Shown in pieces: positions 15,291-23,758 of a stretch of DNA of 64,000 bases. Source of the stretch: Bacteroidia bacterium (GTDB lineage: Bacteria > Bacteroidota > Bacteroidia > SpSt-205). Position 1 is the first letter of the stretch, and each line of letters starts with the position of its first letter. A program made the translations under genes and the position numbers. The notes below the pieces were generated by a model, which was given only the letters and a program-made list of their open reading frames with translations, searched no databases and was not told the origin of the DNA. The DNA is taken from positions 123,501-187,500 of the forward strand of contig BPGW01000002.1 in the NCBI GenBank assembly GCA_026003235.1, in the 5' to 3' direction.

Positions 15291-17378
15291 ATGGGTTGGG
15301 GGGCGTTATGGGTAGGCCTTGTGTGGGCGCAGGCTAGCTTCGTAGAGAAGCAAGCCGCGGTGGGGAACTTTCGTGTTACAGTCAACAATCTGGGGCAGAT
15401 AGGCAACAGCTTCAAAGGCAGCTATCTGGTGCAGGGGTTTCGTTCTGCGGAGTTTCCCAAAGGCTCCAGCATTGAGCATGTGTTTGAGGGGGGGCTGTGG
15501 GTGGGCGTCAAAAAAGGAAGCACGATCATTGTCTCTACTGGCGCTGTGGACGATCCAACGGGGTATACCACGGGCAAGGCCGGCTTTGAGTTCAGCGCCG
15601 ACGCCGGGGCCGACCTGCTAGAGCGCAGCAGCTTGCCAGACCAGCCCACCTACCGGCCAGAAGCCGTTTCCCACCAGGATTTCGTGGCAGATTTTACCGA
15701 TCGCTACACCCTCGTGCCGGGCACTCAGATCCCCATCCAGAACCTGGAAAACGGCCCAGCGGGCGTGGACGTGCACTTTGAGGCCTACAATTGGAACTAC
15801 AGTTTTGCCAACTTCTTTCTGGTGTACAACTTCACCCTGCGTAACAGCAGCCCGGACACCTGGGACACCGTGTATGTAGGCTATTGGGTGGATCCGGTCA
15901 TCCGGAATACCGCCATCACCCCAGCGGGGTCGGGCGGCACCCAGTTCTACAACAAGGGAGGCAACGGCTACCTGGATACCCTTTTTCTCGCCTACGAGTT
16001 TGATGCGGCGGGGGATGTGGGCTTCACGGATACCTATTTTGGGCTGAAGTTTTTGGGCAGTGAGTACAAGGGAGCGTTTTACCATCCGGCGCGTCAGCCT
16101 GTTCCTCCGGTTGGCTTCAAGGTGAACTTCCAGAGCTGGACCTTTCGGGACTACACGGGGCAATTTCGCAGTCCGCAGAACGACGCGGACCGCTGGCTCA
16201 AGTTAAGCGCTTCGCTGACGGAGCGGGGAGACTGGGCTACGCTGGTGGTGCCGGCGCTGCGTGCGCCGGGCAATCGCTCCGTGCTGGTTTCCGCAGGACC
16301 TTATGTGGGCGTCCAACCTGGGGATAGCCTCAAGGTGGCTTTTGCTTTCGTCTTTGCCCGCAAAACAGCCGATGGCAACCCCAACTCGGCGGATACGCCC
16401 CTCCAAAAGGAAGAATTAGTCCGAAATGCTCAGTGGGCCCAGGCGGCCTACAATGGCGAGGACCAGAACTTCAACGGGCAGCTTGACCCAGGGGAGGACC
16501 TCAACGGCAATGGGCGTTTGGACCGCTTTCTGCTGCCTAGCCCCCCATCGGTGCCCCGCATGCGCTACGAGATCGAATCCAACCGCATTCGTCTGTACTG
16601 GGACGCTTCGGCGGAGGAAAGCATAGATCCCATCAGCCGAAAAAAGGACTTTGAGGGGTATCGCCTCTACAAGACGACGCTGGGCTTTGATGTGCGGGAG
16701 GTGGTAGATGTGTTGGCTTCTCTTAAGCTGGTAGCCCAGTTTGACCGGCCGGGCAATGGGCTGGGCTACGACAATGGATTTGGGGCTATACGGTTGCCTC
16801 AGCCCCGATACTTTCCAGGGGACCCCACGCCGTATGTGTATATGTACGAGTTTGGGGGGGTAACGAACGGATGGCAGTATGGCATTGCGCTCACCACCTT
16901 TGACGAAGGGGAGCCAGCCCGTAATCTTGAGCCCTTAGAAAGCAGCCGGGAAGCAGGGTTACGGCGGGTTTTTGCCGGGGCCCCGCCTAATCGGGGCTTC
17001 ACCTACGGGGACCCCTACGTCTACCCTAACCCCTACTACGAACGGGCAGCTTGGGAAGGGTCCTCCTCCGCCCAAGAGGACAAACGGCTCATGTTTGCTA
17101 ACTTGCCTCCCCATTGTGAAGTTTCCATCTACACGGTGGCGGGGGATCTGGTGTACCGGTTTGAGCATCATGAGGATCAACCCGGGGCTCAGGCCCGTGA
17201 CAGCCGGTGGTTTGCTTCGTATAGCGACCCCGATAAGCTCACCTGGAGTGGGGGAGAACATGGCTGGAATCTGCTTTCTCGCTACGGGCAAATCATCGCC
17301 CGGGGGCTCTATGTCTTTGCGGTCAAAGACCTGGAGACCGGCGAAACCCGAACCGGTAAATTTGTCATCATTCGTTAG
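15291..17378 (+). CDS. Large secreted surface protein with EF-hand-like segment and FlgD/T9SS-like C-terminus
   Basis: 695 residues with a very short signal peptide MGWGALWVGLVWAQ. The body is beta-rich (VHFEAYNWNYSFANFFLVYN, VYVGYWVDPV) and resembles large uncharacterised surface proteins of Bacteroidetes/Ignavibacteria. Around residues 385-405 two Asp/Asn-rich loops (DQNFNGQLDPGEDLNGNGRL) look like calcium-binding dockerin or EF-hand sites, followed by an FN3-like domain (IRLYWDASAEE, FEGYRLYKT). The C-terminus (LSRYGQIIARGLYVFAVKD, then TRTGKFVIIR) resembles FlgD-type/T9SS anchors. Function unknown; cell-surface location inferred. The next gene starts 3 bases after its stop. Confidence 0.7.
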   Translation: MGWGALWVGLVWAQASFVEKQAAVGNFRVTVNNLGQIGNSFKGSYLVQGFRSAEFPKGSSIEHVFEGGLWVGVKKGSTIIVSTGAVDDPTGYTTGKAGFEFSADAGADLLERSSLPDQPTYRPEAVSHQDFVADFTDRYTLVPGTQIPIQNLENGPAGVDVHFEAYNWNYSFANFFLVYNFTLRNSSPDTWDTVYVGYWVDPVIRNTAITPAGSGGTQFYNKGGNGYLDTLFLAYEFDAAGDVGFTDTYFGLKFLGSEYKGAFYHPARQPVPPVGFKVNFQSWTFRDYTGQFRSPQNDADRWLKLSASLTERGDWATLVVPALRAPGNRSVLVSAGPYVGVQPGDSLKVAFAFVFARKTADGNPNSADTPLQKEELVRNAQWAQAAYNGEDQNFNGQLDPGEDLNGNGRLDRFLLPSPPSVPRMRYEIESNRIRLYWDASAEESIDPISRKKDFEGYRLYKTTLGFDVREVVDVLASLKLVAQFDRPGNGLGYDNGFGAIRLPQPRYFPGDPTPYVYMYEFGGVTNGWQYGIALTTFDEGEPARNLEPLESSREAGLRRVFAGAPPNRGFTYGDPYVYPNPYYERAAWEGSSSAQEDKRLMFANLPPHCEVSIYTVAGDLVYRFEHHEDQPGAQARDSRWFASYSDPDKLTWSGGEHGWNLLSRYGQIIARGLYVFAVKDLETGETRTGKFVIIR

Positions 17379-17381
17379 CGT

Positions 17382-19538
17382 ATGCGTACACCGTGGATAG
17401 GATGGCTTGCCTTGGGGTGGCTTTTGGCGCAGACGCCGCCCCTCAAAACCATCGCAGAAATTCAGACGCCTGTCAACCTCGCTGCGGGCAACGACACCTC
17501 GGTCTTGGATGGGCAGAAGGTGCGGGTTCGGGGTGTGGTGATGACCGAGTGTGCCTGGCACCGACAGTACGGCGTGAGCGGCGGCCCTAACAGCAAGCGT
17601 TGCAGCATCTGGCTCCAAGAAAATGGCCAAAGCGGTCCGCAAACCGGCCTCCAAATCCGCCGGCAAAACACGACGGATATGCCTACGGGCTTCACGGGCC
17701 TGCAGCAAGGGCAGTATGTGGAGCTTACGGGCACCGTTTCGTACTTCCAGGGCGAGATCCAGCTTTTGGTGGATACCACCGTTTCGCCTCAGATCCTCGG
17801 CGTGGGTGTACCCTTAGCCCCTCCCACGCCCCTCACCGTGGCCGACCTGAACTTCTCCAACGGCTCCCATAACCTTCAGTCGGGAGACCCGTGGCAAGGC
17901 AGCTTCGTCAAACTGGAGAACTTGACCGTTCAAAGCGTAGCTACGAACCCCCTCCGCATCACCGTGACCGACCCCAATGGCTATCAGATTGTGATTTTTG
18001 GGGAGTTCAAAGGGCTCTCCAACAACTATCCGGTCGGGACCCGGTTGGACTCCGTCAAGGGGATTGTCTTGCACTATTGGCCCTCCACAGGCACCCCCAT
18101 GTATGAAATCTGCCCTTGGCATGATAGCCTCATGTATGTGGGCAATCCCGTGCCGAATGTGCGTAACCTAACCCGTGCGCCCGTATGCCCTAAATCCACC
18201 GAGTCAGTCCAAGTAACCGTAGAAGTGACCAGCGGTATCTCTGCTGACCCGATTACGGGGGTAACCCTGTACTGGGCTACTGGCAGCAGTACTACCTACA
18301 CAGCGGTACCGATGACGGCCAGCGGTTCTACCTACAGTGCGACGATTCCGGCGCAACCGCAGGGCACCTACGTACACTACTACGTAGTGGCCCAGGATCA
18401 GAGCGGGGATCAGGTAAAGTTTCCGCGCTTTGAGCCGCAGAGCTACCGAGTCAACGACGCCGGCTGTCGCATCACAGACATTCAGTATGTGATTCCTTCT
18501 GTGCTGTATGCTTACAACCCCAGCGGTCGGCGGGACTACTTAGGGTCAGGGTACGCCACCCTTTCCGTGACGAATGTGCCGGGGGTGGTCACGGCCTCGG
18601 AAAATGACCTGGGTTACATTCATGTGCAGCAGCCGGGGGCACCGGATTGGGCGGGGATATGGGTGGTTACCGCCAGCTCAATGCCCAGCTTGCAAATAGG
18701 GGACTCTGTGGTCATCACCAACGCTACCGTGAATGAGTACTTTGGGTTGACCCGCCTCACGAATGCGACCGTGACCCGTGTCGGGCCAGCCTCGGCGCCG
18801 ATCCAGCCGGTGGTGCTCCCCCTCAATGTGATCTACGGCGACACGCAGTATGCCGCTACCGAACCGTACGAAAGCATGCTCATTCGCTTCCGCCACGACA
18901 ATCCCACGCAGGTCCTGAAGGTAGTGCAGCCTAAAGTCTCAACGCAGTCTCAGCATGCAGGAGACTATAGGGTGGGGATGGACATAGCTGATCCTTTGCG
19001 GGGTATACGCGTGCTGGCGGGGCGACAAACCACCAACATCTTCTCTTCCCTCAACGTCTCCTACGTGAACGACTCCAGCTGGGCGGTGGTAGAGGGGGTC
19101 ATCAATCCGTCTATAGCGCTGTGTGTGGTAGCTGACAGCACCGAGCTGGATAGCTTGCAGGGCATTCTCACTTACCAGTGGAACTTTGTCAAGCTGCTCC
19201 CTCGCTATAACGCCGACTTTTTCCGGGTGCGGAAAGCAAGCTGTACCGATACTACAGGAGGCGGTGGCGGGGGTGGTGGCGGTGCAGCCCTGGTTGGCGC
19301 GGGAACGCTTCCCTTGCGCTGGGGACCAAACCCCGCTTCGTCGGAGGTGTGGGTAGAAGTGCCGGCGGGCTATGGCCTGGCACGGGCGCGGCTCTATACC
19401 CTGGAAGGCCAGCTTCTGCAAGAGCACGCCTTTGTCGGGTCAGGGACCCTGGAACTTAGGGGCCTCCCGCAGGGGCTCTATCTTCTTGAAGTAGAAGCGC
19501 AAGGGCACCTCACTCGGGTTCGCCTCCTCCATCTGTAA
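17382..19538 (+). CDS. Secreted multidomain protein with OB-fold-like domains and T9SS sorting domain
   Basis: 718 residues with signal peptide MRTPWIGWLALGWLLAQ. Residues about 30-145 and 370-470 look like OB-fold domains of the YhcR/exported-nuclease type (GQKVRVRGVV, GQYVELTGTVSYFQGEIQLL; IGDSVVITNATVNEYFGLTRL), though no nuclease catalytic domain is seen. A beta-sandwich of about 90 residues lies near 265-355 (VTLYWATGSS, YVHYYVVAQDQ). A nine-glycine linker near residue 630 leads to a T9SS sorting domain (LPLRWGPNPASSEVWVEV, LPQGLYLLEVEAQG). It is probably co-transcribed with 15291. A rho-independent terminator follows 22 bases after the stop. Confidence 0.75.
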   Translation: MRTPWIGWLALGWLLAQTPPLKTIAEIQTPVNLAAGNDTSVLDGQKVRVRGVVMTECAWHRQYGVSGGPNSKRCSIWLQENGQSGPQTGLQIRRQNTTDMPTGFTGLQQGQYVELTGTVSYFQGEIQLLVDTTVSPQILGVGVPLAPPTPLTVADLNFSNGSHNLQSGDPWQGSFVKLENLTVQSVATNPLRITVTDPNGYQIVIFGEFKGLSNNYPVGTRLDSVKGIVLHYWPSTGTPMYEICPWHDSLMYVGNPVPNVRNLTRAPVCPKSTESVQVTVEVTSGISADPITGVTLYWATGSSTTYTAVPMTASGSTYSATIPAQPQGTYVHYYVVAQDQSGDQVKFPRFEPQSYRVNDAGCRITDIQYVIPSVLYAYNPSGRRDYLGSGYATLSVTNVPGVVTASENDLGYIHVQQPGAPDWAGIWVVTASSMPSLQIGDSVVITNATVNEYFGLTRLTNATVTRVGPASAPIQPVVLPLNVIYGDTQYAATEPYESMLIRFRHDNPTQVLKVVQPKVSTQSQHAGDYRVGMDIADPLRGIRVLAGRQTTNIFSSLNVSYVNDSSWAVVEGVINPSIALCVVADSTELDSLQGILTYQWNFVKLLPRYNADFFRVRKASCTDTTGGGGGGGGGAALVGAGTLPLRWGPNPASSEVWVEVPAGYGLARARLYTLEGQLLQEHAFVGSGTLELRGLPQGLYLLEVEAQGHLTRVRLLHL

Positions 19539-19560
19539 GCTACAAGAGGGTAATACCTAA

Positions 19561-19595
19561 GGCGGGAGCTCCTTATCGGGCTCCCGCCTTTTTTT
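19561..19595 (+). terminator. Rho-independent terminator
   Basis: A 9-bp stem, GGCGGGAGC with GCTCCCGCC, a 10-base loop and seven T. It ends the plus-strand unit 15291-19538. Confidence 0.9.
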
Positions 19596-19608
19596 GTTCT
19601 GCCCGACT

Positions 19609-19637
19609 AAAAAAATCCCCGCACGGCGAGTGCGGGG
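19609..19637 (-). terminator. Rho-independent terminator, minus strand
   Basis: On the minus strand an 8-bp stem CCCCGCAC/GTGCGGGG with loop TCGCC is followed by A and seven T. It ends the minus-strand gene at 19666 and stands back to back with the terminator at 19561. Confidence 0.85.
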
Positions 19638-19665
19638 AAGGGTGAAGCCTGGCTAAAAAAGGGGT

Positions 19666-20040
19666 TTAGTTTTTGGGCTTAGCGGGCTGAGCCGGCTGGG
19701 CTGGCTCAGCGGGTGTAGCAGGCTGGGCAGCTGGAGCCGGCTTTTCTTCAGGTTTGGCTAGCCCGTGGTGGGGAGCGGGAGTGGGTTTGGGAGGCTGGGC
19801 GGCCGGAGCCGGCTTGTCTTCGGGTTTGGCTTGCCCGTGATGAGGCTGCTCGGCTGGCTTAGCGTGGTGTTCGGCCGGCTTGGCCGGTTGGGCGGGCTGG
19901 GCCGCCGGGGCCGGCTTGCCCGTAGGCTGTTGCTGGATTGCAGGCTTCACGCTTTGTTGCTGCTCTTTCTTCTGGGCTTGGCTTTGCGCCCACAGGGTGC
20001 TCAGGGCACCTAGTCCGAGGACGAGTGCGAGGGGTCGCAT
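19666..20040 (-). CDS. Secreted Pro/Ala/Lys/His-rich repeat protein
   Basis: 124 residues. The signal peptide (MRPLALVLGLGALSTLWA) is followed by Gln and a Gln/Lys-rich stretch. The rest is low in complexity, built from Pro, Ala, Lys, Gln, Glu and His, with two near-identical copies of HHG-x-AKPE-x-KPAPAAQP. It has no Cys and no recognised domain, and is probably extended or disordered in the periplasm or at the surface. The His/Glu content could bind metal, but this is speculation. A weak box (CAGCTTTG at 20055-20062) lies 15 bases upstream, and a strong terminator follows, so it is probably a single-gene unit. Confidence 0.65.
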   Translation of the reverse strand: MRPLALVLGLGALSTLWAQSQAQKKEQQQSVKPAIQQQPTGKPAPAAQPAQPAKPAEHHAKPAEQPHHGQAKPEDKPAPAAQPPKPTPAPHHGLAKPEEKPAPAAQPATPAEPAQPAQPAKPKN

Positions 20041-20227
20041 CCTGCGAAGCTACACAAAGCTGCCTCATCTAACGCTTTTCCTCTGAGACAAAGCAAGCCA
20101 CATCGCACAAGTAAAAATAGATGCATGTCTTGTGGCAGGATGAAGGGGGGCACATAGACTTTCCCCCAGGATTTTTCCTCAGCGATCCTGTACCTGTAGC
20201 CCAGATACAAAGAGGGGATGCGAACTT

Positions 20228-21838
20228 CTACCTGAGTTTAGCAATGACAGCGTTTCTATACCTTCCGAGGATAGAGTCAATATGGCTTCGGATGCCTTCT
20301 TCATTGAGGAGGGTTGTGTCGTTGAGGATGAGATACTTGGCGCCCAGTTGGCGGAAGTGAGCCAGCCGTTCTGCATAGGAGGGGAAGTTACCATACCAGA
20401 AGTTTGTAAAGCCTCTTCGCCTGAGCAGAAAGAGGGTTATGTTAGGACTGGGATCTGGCAGGCTAACGATGAGGTCGTTTTTTTGAATACCGAATTTCTC
20501 CTCCAGGTGAGGTCCTATCTCTTCTAATGCCTGGTAATGGTCTAAGAATAAATGATAATGGTAATAATGGTTTCCCTTTTCCCATTCTGTCATCGTAAGG
20601 GCCAGTGCAGCCGTCTTTGAAGAGAAGTTGAACTGTAGCCTATTTGCTAATGCTGCGTGCCAAGTGGAAAGGAGAAGGAGAAGAAAGGCTCCTAACTTGA
20701 TCGCTCTTTTATGGGCTATTTCTGGGAAAGATTTGACAAAAGTCAGCGATAGCAAGGGCATACAAATCAGTGTGTTGATCAGGTAGTAGTCATGTACATC
20801 CATCCTCTGAAAAAACAGAATCACAAAAAGCAATACCCCTCCTAATATGGTGCCTGTCAAGGATACGTAGAAGAGTGGAATGCGTCGCCAATTCCATGCC
20901 AGGTAGAAGATCAGGAGGCCATATGCTATAAAATTCCATATAGGAACGCTAGCAGGAAGGGGGAAAGTCAGCATTTTGTTCAGAGTAGATAGAATATCAA
21001 AGAAGCTCATATTCCAGATAGGAAGGCTCTCTACCAGAAAGATGGCCCCAGAACACCCATACCCTTTGGCATAAAGGTACCAGGTGGCAGTAAGCCCTAA
21101 TGGGAATAAACTGAGTAAAATAAAAAATCCAAGTTGTCTGATGTTTTTTGTAGAATAAAACTTATAAGTTTCTGCTGCGAGTATGCCTATGAAAGAGAGT
21201 AAGGCTGTTATCTTGAGCAGTCCGGCAAGGAGGTAGAAACCTGCAGAATAGACTGCATAGGTGGGTTTGCGATTCTGATGGTAAAGGAAGTAAAAATAAA
21301 GTCCAATAAGCGCAAGGCCCAGTGCTGGTGCGTCTGGAAGAAAGTTATTTGTATAGCGTACCAGGACTGGAGACGAAAAAAGATGTAGCGGGATTACATA
21401 AGCCCAGAATAAGCTGCGCAGCAGCAGGAAAGCCAGCTTGTAAAGGAAGTAAAGTCCTATGAGGGTAACGGCTGTATGAAGGAGTCTGAGGACTCTTAGG
21501 TCTGGACCTGTGACTTGCCAGATCTTAGAGGTAATGTAGTAAAACAAAGGAAATTCACCGACTGCTTGATCACATAAGTGGCCATCCTTTTCTATTTGTG
21601 CGTATATCCGAGGCTGGTGGAAAGGCACCTGTCGCTCGTAGTAGCTCATTGCGATGGACAGGCCATCCGATTGTCGCCATTGGTGAAAACCAAAGATACC
21701 CCTCTTAAGGACAGCAGGATAGTCATAAATAGCGCAGTAAAAAAGAAGAAGAACAACAAACAAAGTGTCCCTTCGCAAAGGACTTTTACTGATAGCCTGT
21801 GCAAGGCGAGAGAAGGAAAGTGTTAGTCTTTTTTCCAT
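20228..21838 (-). CDS. GT-C family membrane glycosyltransferase (RgtA/PMT-39-like)
   Basis: 536 residues from the ATG at 21838 (MEKRLTLSF). About ten hydrophobic membrane segments are visible. A DGLS motif in HQWRQSDGLSIAMSYYERQ lies in the first periplasmic loop where GT39-type enzymes carry catalytic acids. FPLFYYITSKIWQVTG and NNFLPDAPALGLALIGLY match the dolichyl-phosphate-mannose/RgtA-like family, which transfers sugars from lipid-linked donors on the outer face of the inner membrane. The C-terminal ~100 residues form a soluble domain. The acceptor is unknown. The gene is clearly AT-richer than its surroundings, suggesting acquisition by transfer. It has its own good promoter. Confidence 0.8.
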   Translation of the reverse strand: MEKRLTLSFSRLAQAISKSPLRRDTLFVVLLLFYCAIYDYPAVLKRGIFGFHQWRQSDGLSIAMSYYERQVPFHQPRIYAQIEKDGHLCDQAVGEFPLFYYITSKIWQVTGPDLRVLRLLHTAVTLIGLYFLYKLAFLLLRSLFWAYVIPLHLFSSPVLVRYTNNFLPDAPALGLALIGLYFYFLYHQNRKPTYAVYSAGFYLLAGLLKITALLSFIGILAAETYKFYSTKNIRQLGFFILLSLFPLGLTATWYLYAKGYGCSGAIFLVESLPIWNMSFFDILSTLNKMLTFPLPASVPIWNFIAYGLLIFYLAWNWRRIPLFYVSLTGTILGGVLLFVILFFQRMDVHDYYLINTLICMPLLSLTFVKSFPEIAHKRAIKLGAFLLLLLSTWHAALANRLQFNFSSKTAALALTMTEWEKGNHYYHYHLFLDHYQALEEIGPHLEEKFGIQKNDLIVSLPDPSPNITLFLLRRRGFTNFWYGNFPSYAERLAHFRQLGAKYLILNDTTLLNEEGIRSHIDSILGRYRNAVIAKLR

Positions 21839-21850
21839 AGTCTGCCATGG

Positions 21851-21879
21851 CAAAGGTACAGTAAATTCTCAAGGACCAA
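21851..21879 (-). promoter_or_regulatory. Promoter with -33 TTG and -7 TACCTTTG
   Basis: On the minus strand TTG (21879-21877) and TACCTTTG (21858-21851) are separated by 18 bases, matching the known Bacteroidetes layout. The box's last G is 13 bases before the ATG at 21838, allowing only a very short leader. Confidence 0.75.
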
Positions 21880-21909
21880 AATTGCAAAAAAGAACGCTGC
21901 TTAATTGCC

Positions 21910-23103
21910 TCACTCAATGCGCGGGGGTACGAACCACAGCTCCCGAAAAACCACCGCGAGGGAAACCTGCACGTAGGTTTCTCGGAGGGTGGGGGTAGGG
22001 AGCCAGCCCCGTTCAAGCGCCAGGAAGAGAAGGTGAGGTGAGCGGGGGAATTGCCAGCCCAGCCCTGCCGTCAGGCCATACCACCGCAGGGGGGCATAGG
22101 GGGGCTCTGCTACGAAACCTCCGACCTGGTAGCGAAAGCGTTTGTAGAAGGCGGTGCTGCGAGGGTCAGGCACCCAACTCAGCCCACCCCGAAGATCCCA
22201 CGCTGCTCGGCCCCTGGCCGGCACGAGGCCGCTGCCCTGCCAGTCGGGCAGCGTACCCTGGTAGCCCGCTTCTAAGCCGGCCTGCCACGAAGACCGCTGC
22301 CAAAAGACGCCGCCACGCCACTGGGGACCCAGTGCCCATCGCCCTTGCGACATGGACAGCGTGTCCAGGAGAATGTTTGTGTAAGAGAAGTTTTTCTGGA
22401 AGGTATAAGTCAGTTCGCGATGCAGGCTGGGGGAAAAAGTATAGGCCACGCTAACCTGAAGGAGATGAGAGCCGAGGGTATCCTGCCACATCAGGCCGAG
22501 CCGATGCTGTAGGCCGTTCAAGCGCAATTGGGTAATAAGGTAGTCTGGGAGCGGCTGGGTGGCGGTCTGGAGGCTTTGCTGGCGCTCGTAGGTGCCCCAG
22601 AGGTAGCCGAACTGATAGCCCAGGGCTACGCTTTTCCAGCGGAGGGCGGCCTGGAGGTAAGCCAGGGAGAGTAGGCCTTCTGTTTTGTCTTGGTACTGCA
22701 AGGGGACAGGGCCTTGGAGGGTGCGACGCCCTTGGTAGCCCTGCAGGGCCTGCGGGGCCAGCCCTAAGGAAAATCCCCAGCCTTTCCCTCGGGCAAAGCT
22801 GAGTTGAAGGTTTTGGAGGCCCCCTGTACCGAATCGGCCTTGTTGGGTGGGGCTTTGGAGGTGGGCTGAGCGGCCATACCCGCTAAAATCGGCTTGCATG
22901 GCGGTAAGGTGGGCGCTGTGGGCCGGCTGCTCGGGCAGAGGAACCTGAAGGCCCGCTGCACTGAGCCGACCTGTACCGAGGCCGGCCCCGCTGGCCGGTA
23001 AAGCCGGCAAGCCTACGCCGTACCCACTATAGGGATTGTAGGCCACCTGAGCAGCCAGCGAGCCTACAAGCAGGAAGATCGCCTTCCTTGGAGGAACTGC
23101 CAC
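21910..23103 (-). CDS. Outer-membrane beta-barrel protein (OmpP1/FadL-like)
   Basis: 397 residues from the GTG at 23103, chosen because it yields a signal peptide MAVPPRKAIFLLVGSLAAQ with Gln at +1; the open frame extends upstream only as a shadow of coaX. The mature N-terminus YNPYSGYGVG matches the NxYSRYGLG start of a conserved Bacteroidetes outer-membrane family. Many amphipathic strands follow (ALRWKSVALGYQFGYLWG, SHLLQVSVAYTFS, ALGPQWRGGVFWQ) and the C-terminus is aromatic-rich. The likely role is an outer-membrane porin or transporter; substrate unknown. It overlaps the 3' end of coaX by 40 bases and ends the recQ operon. Confidence 0.75.
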   Translation of the reverse strand: MAVPPRKAIFLLVGSLAAQVAYNPYSGYGVGLPALPASGAGLGTGRLSAAGLQVPLPEQPAHSAHLTAMQADFSGYGRSAHLQSPTQQGRFGTGGLQNLQLSFARGKGWGFSLGLAPQALQGYQGRRTLQGPVPLQYQDKTEGLLSLAYLQAALRWKSVALGYQFGYLWGTYERQQSLQTATQPLPDYLITQLRLNGLQHRLGLMWQDTLGSHLLQVSVAYTFSPSLHRELTYTFQKNFSYTNILLDTLSMSQGRWALGPQWRGGVFWQRSSWQAGLEAGYQGTLPDWQGSGLVPARGRAAWDLRGGLSWVPDPRSTAFYKRFRYQVGGFVAEPPYAPLRWYGLTAGLGWQFPRSPHLLFLALERGWLPTPTLRETYVQVSLAVVFRELWFVPPRIE

Positions 23104-23758
23104 CAGAGCCACGCACCTGTGAGGGTAAGGTCGGGCGCAAAGATACTGCCTGGCGGCAGGTAAGGGCGTATTTTGTCGGCTTCGCCGCCGGTGAGCCAGA
23201 GGGTCTGGGGGCCCAGTCGGCGAATCCACCCTTGCAATTCCCACACCAGGCCGTAGAGGGCCGCCTGGAGCGCTTCCGGGGTGTCTTGACCTAAGAGGGG
23301 AGGGTTCTCGGTGGGGGCTACGAGAGGCAAGCGGCCTGTTCGGTGGTGGAGGGCCCATAGACGCGCAAGTGCAGGCCTGAGGTGATGACCCCACCCCGAT
23401 GTACGCCGTCTTTGTCCAAGTAGTCCAGCACGCAGGCGGTACCCAGGCTGATCACGAGCGCTGGAAAGCCGCCCGCTTCCCAGGCGGCCACGAGCTGCGC
23501 AGCCCGATCCGGCCCCAGCTGCGAACTGTATTCGCTGCGGAAAGGCAGGCCTTGTGCGACCGTAAGCTCTTGCGCCCCCAGCCGCTCAAGCGCTGCGCGC
23601 CAAATCGGGTCGTTGCGGGTATCCAGGAAGGCCACCGAGCTGGAAGTCCACGCTTCCAGTTCAGTAGGGTCGCGCAGGAGTAAGACTTCTGGGGGATGCT
23701 GAGAAGGGAAAAGCGCCGCTTTTATCCGGCTGTTACCCACTTCAACTATGAGGGCCAC
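23064..23758 (-). pseudogene. coaX: Type III pantothenate kinase, interrupted by an apparent frameshift
   Basis: CoaX phosphorylates pantothenate, the first step of coenzyme A synthesis. The N-terminal frame (from ATG 23758: MALIVEVGNSRIKAALF) has the VEVGNSRIK phosphate site, GPDRAAQLVAAWE, ISLGTACVLDYLDKDG and GGVITSGL. After LHLRVY the protein continues only in another frame (ALHHRTGRLPLVAPTENPP, then LWLTGGEADKI), which carries the expected C-terminal half down to 23064. The switch falls at GGGCCC (23351-23356); one extra G would restore one frame. No slippery heptamer in the correct phase is seen. An assembly indel is the likeliest cause. The start overlaps birA by 13 bases. Confidence 0.85.

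Noticed and set aside
23351..23356. Programmed -1 ribosomal frameshifting in coaX
   Set aside because: The bases do not form an X XXY YYZ heptamer in the zero frame and no downstream pseudoknot is evident, so an indel is simpler.
21910..23394. A 494-residue version of the outer-membrane protein starting at 23394
   Set aside because: The first 97 residues are a shadow of coaX; the signal peptide begins only at the GTG at 23103.
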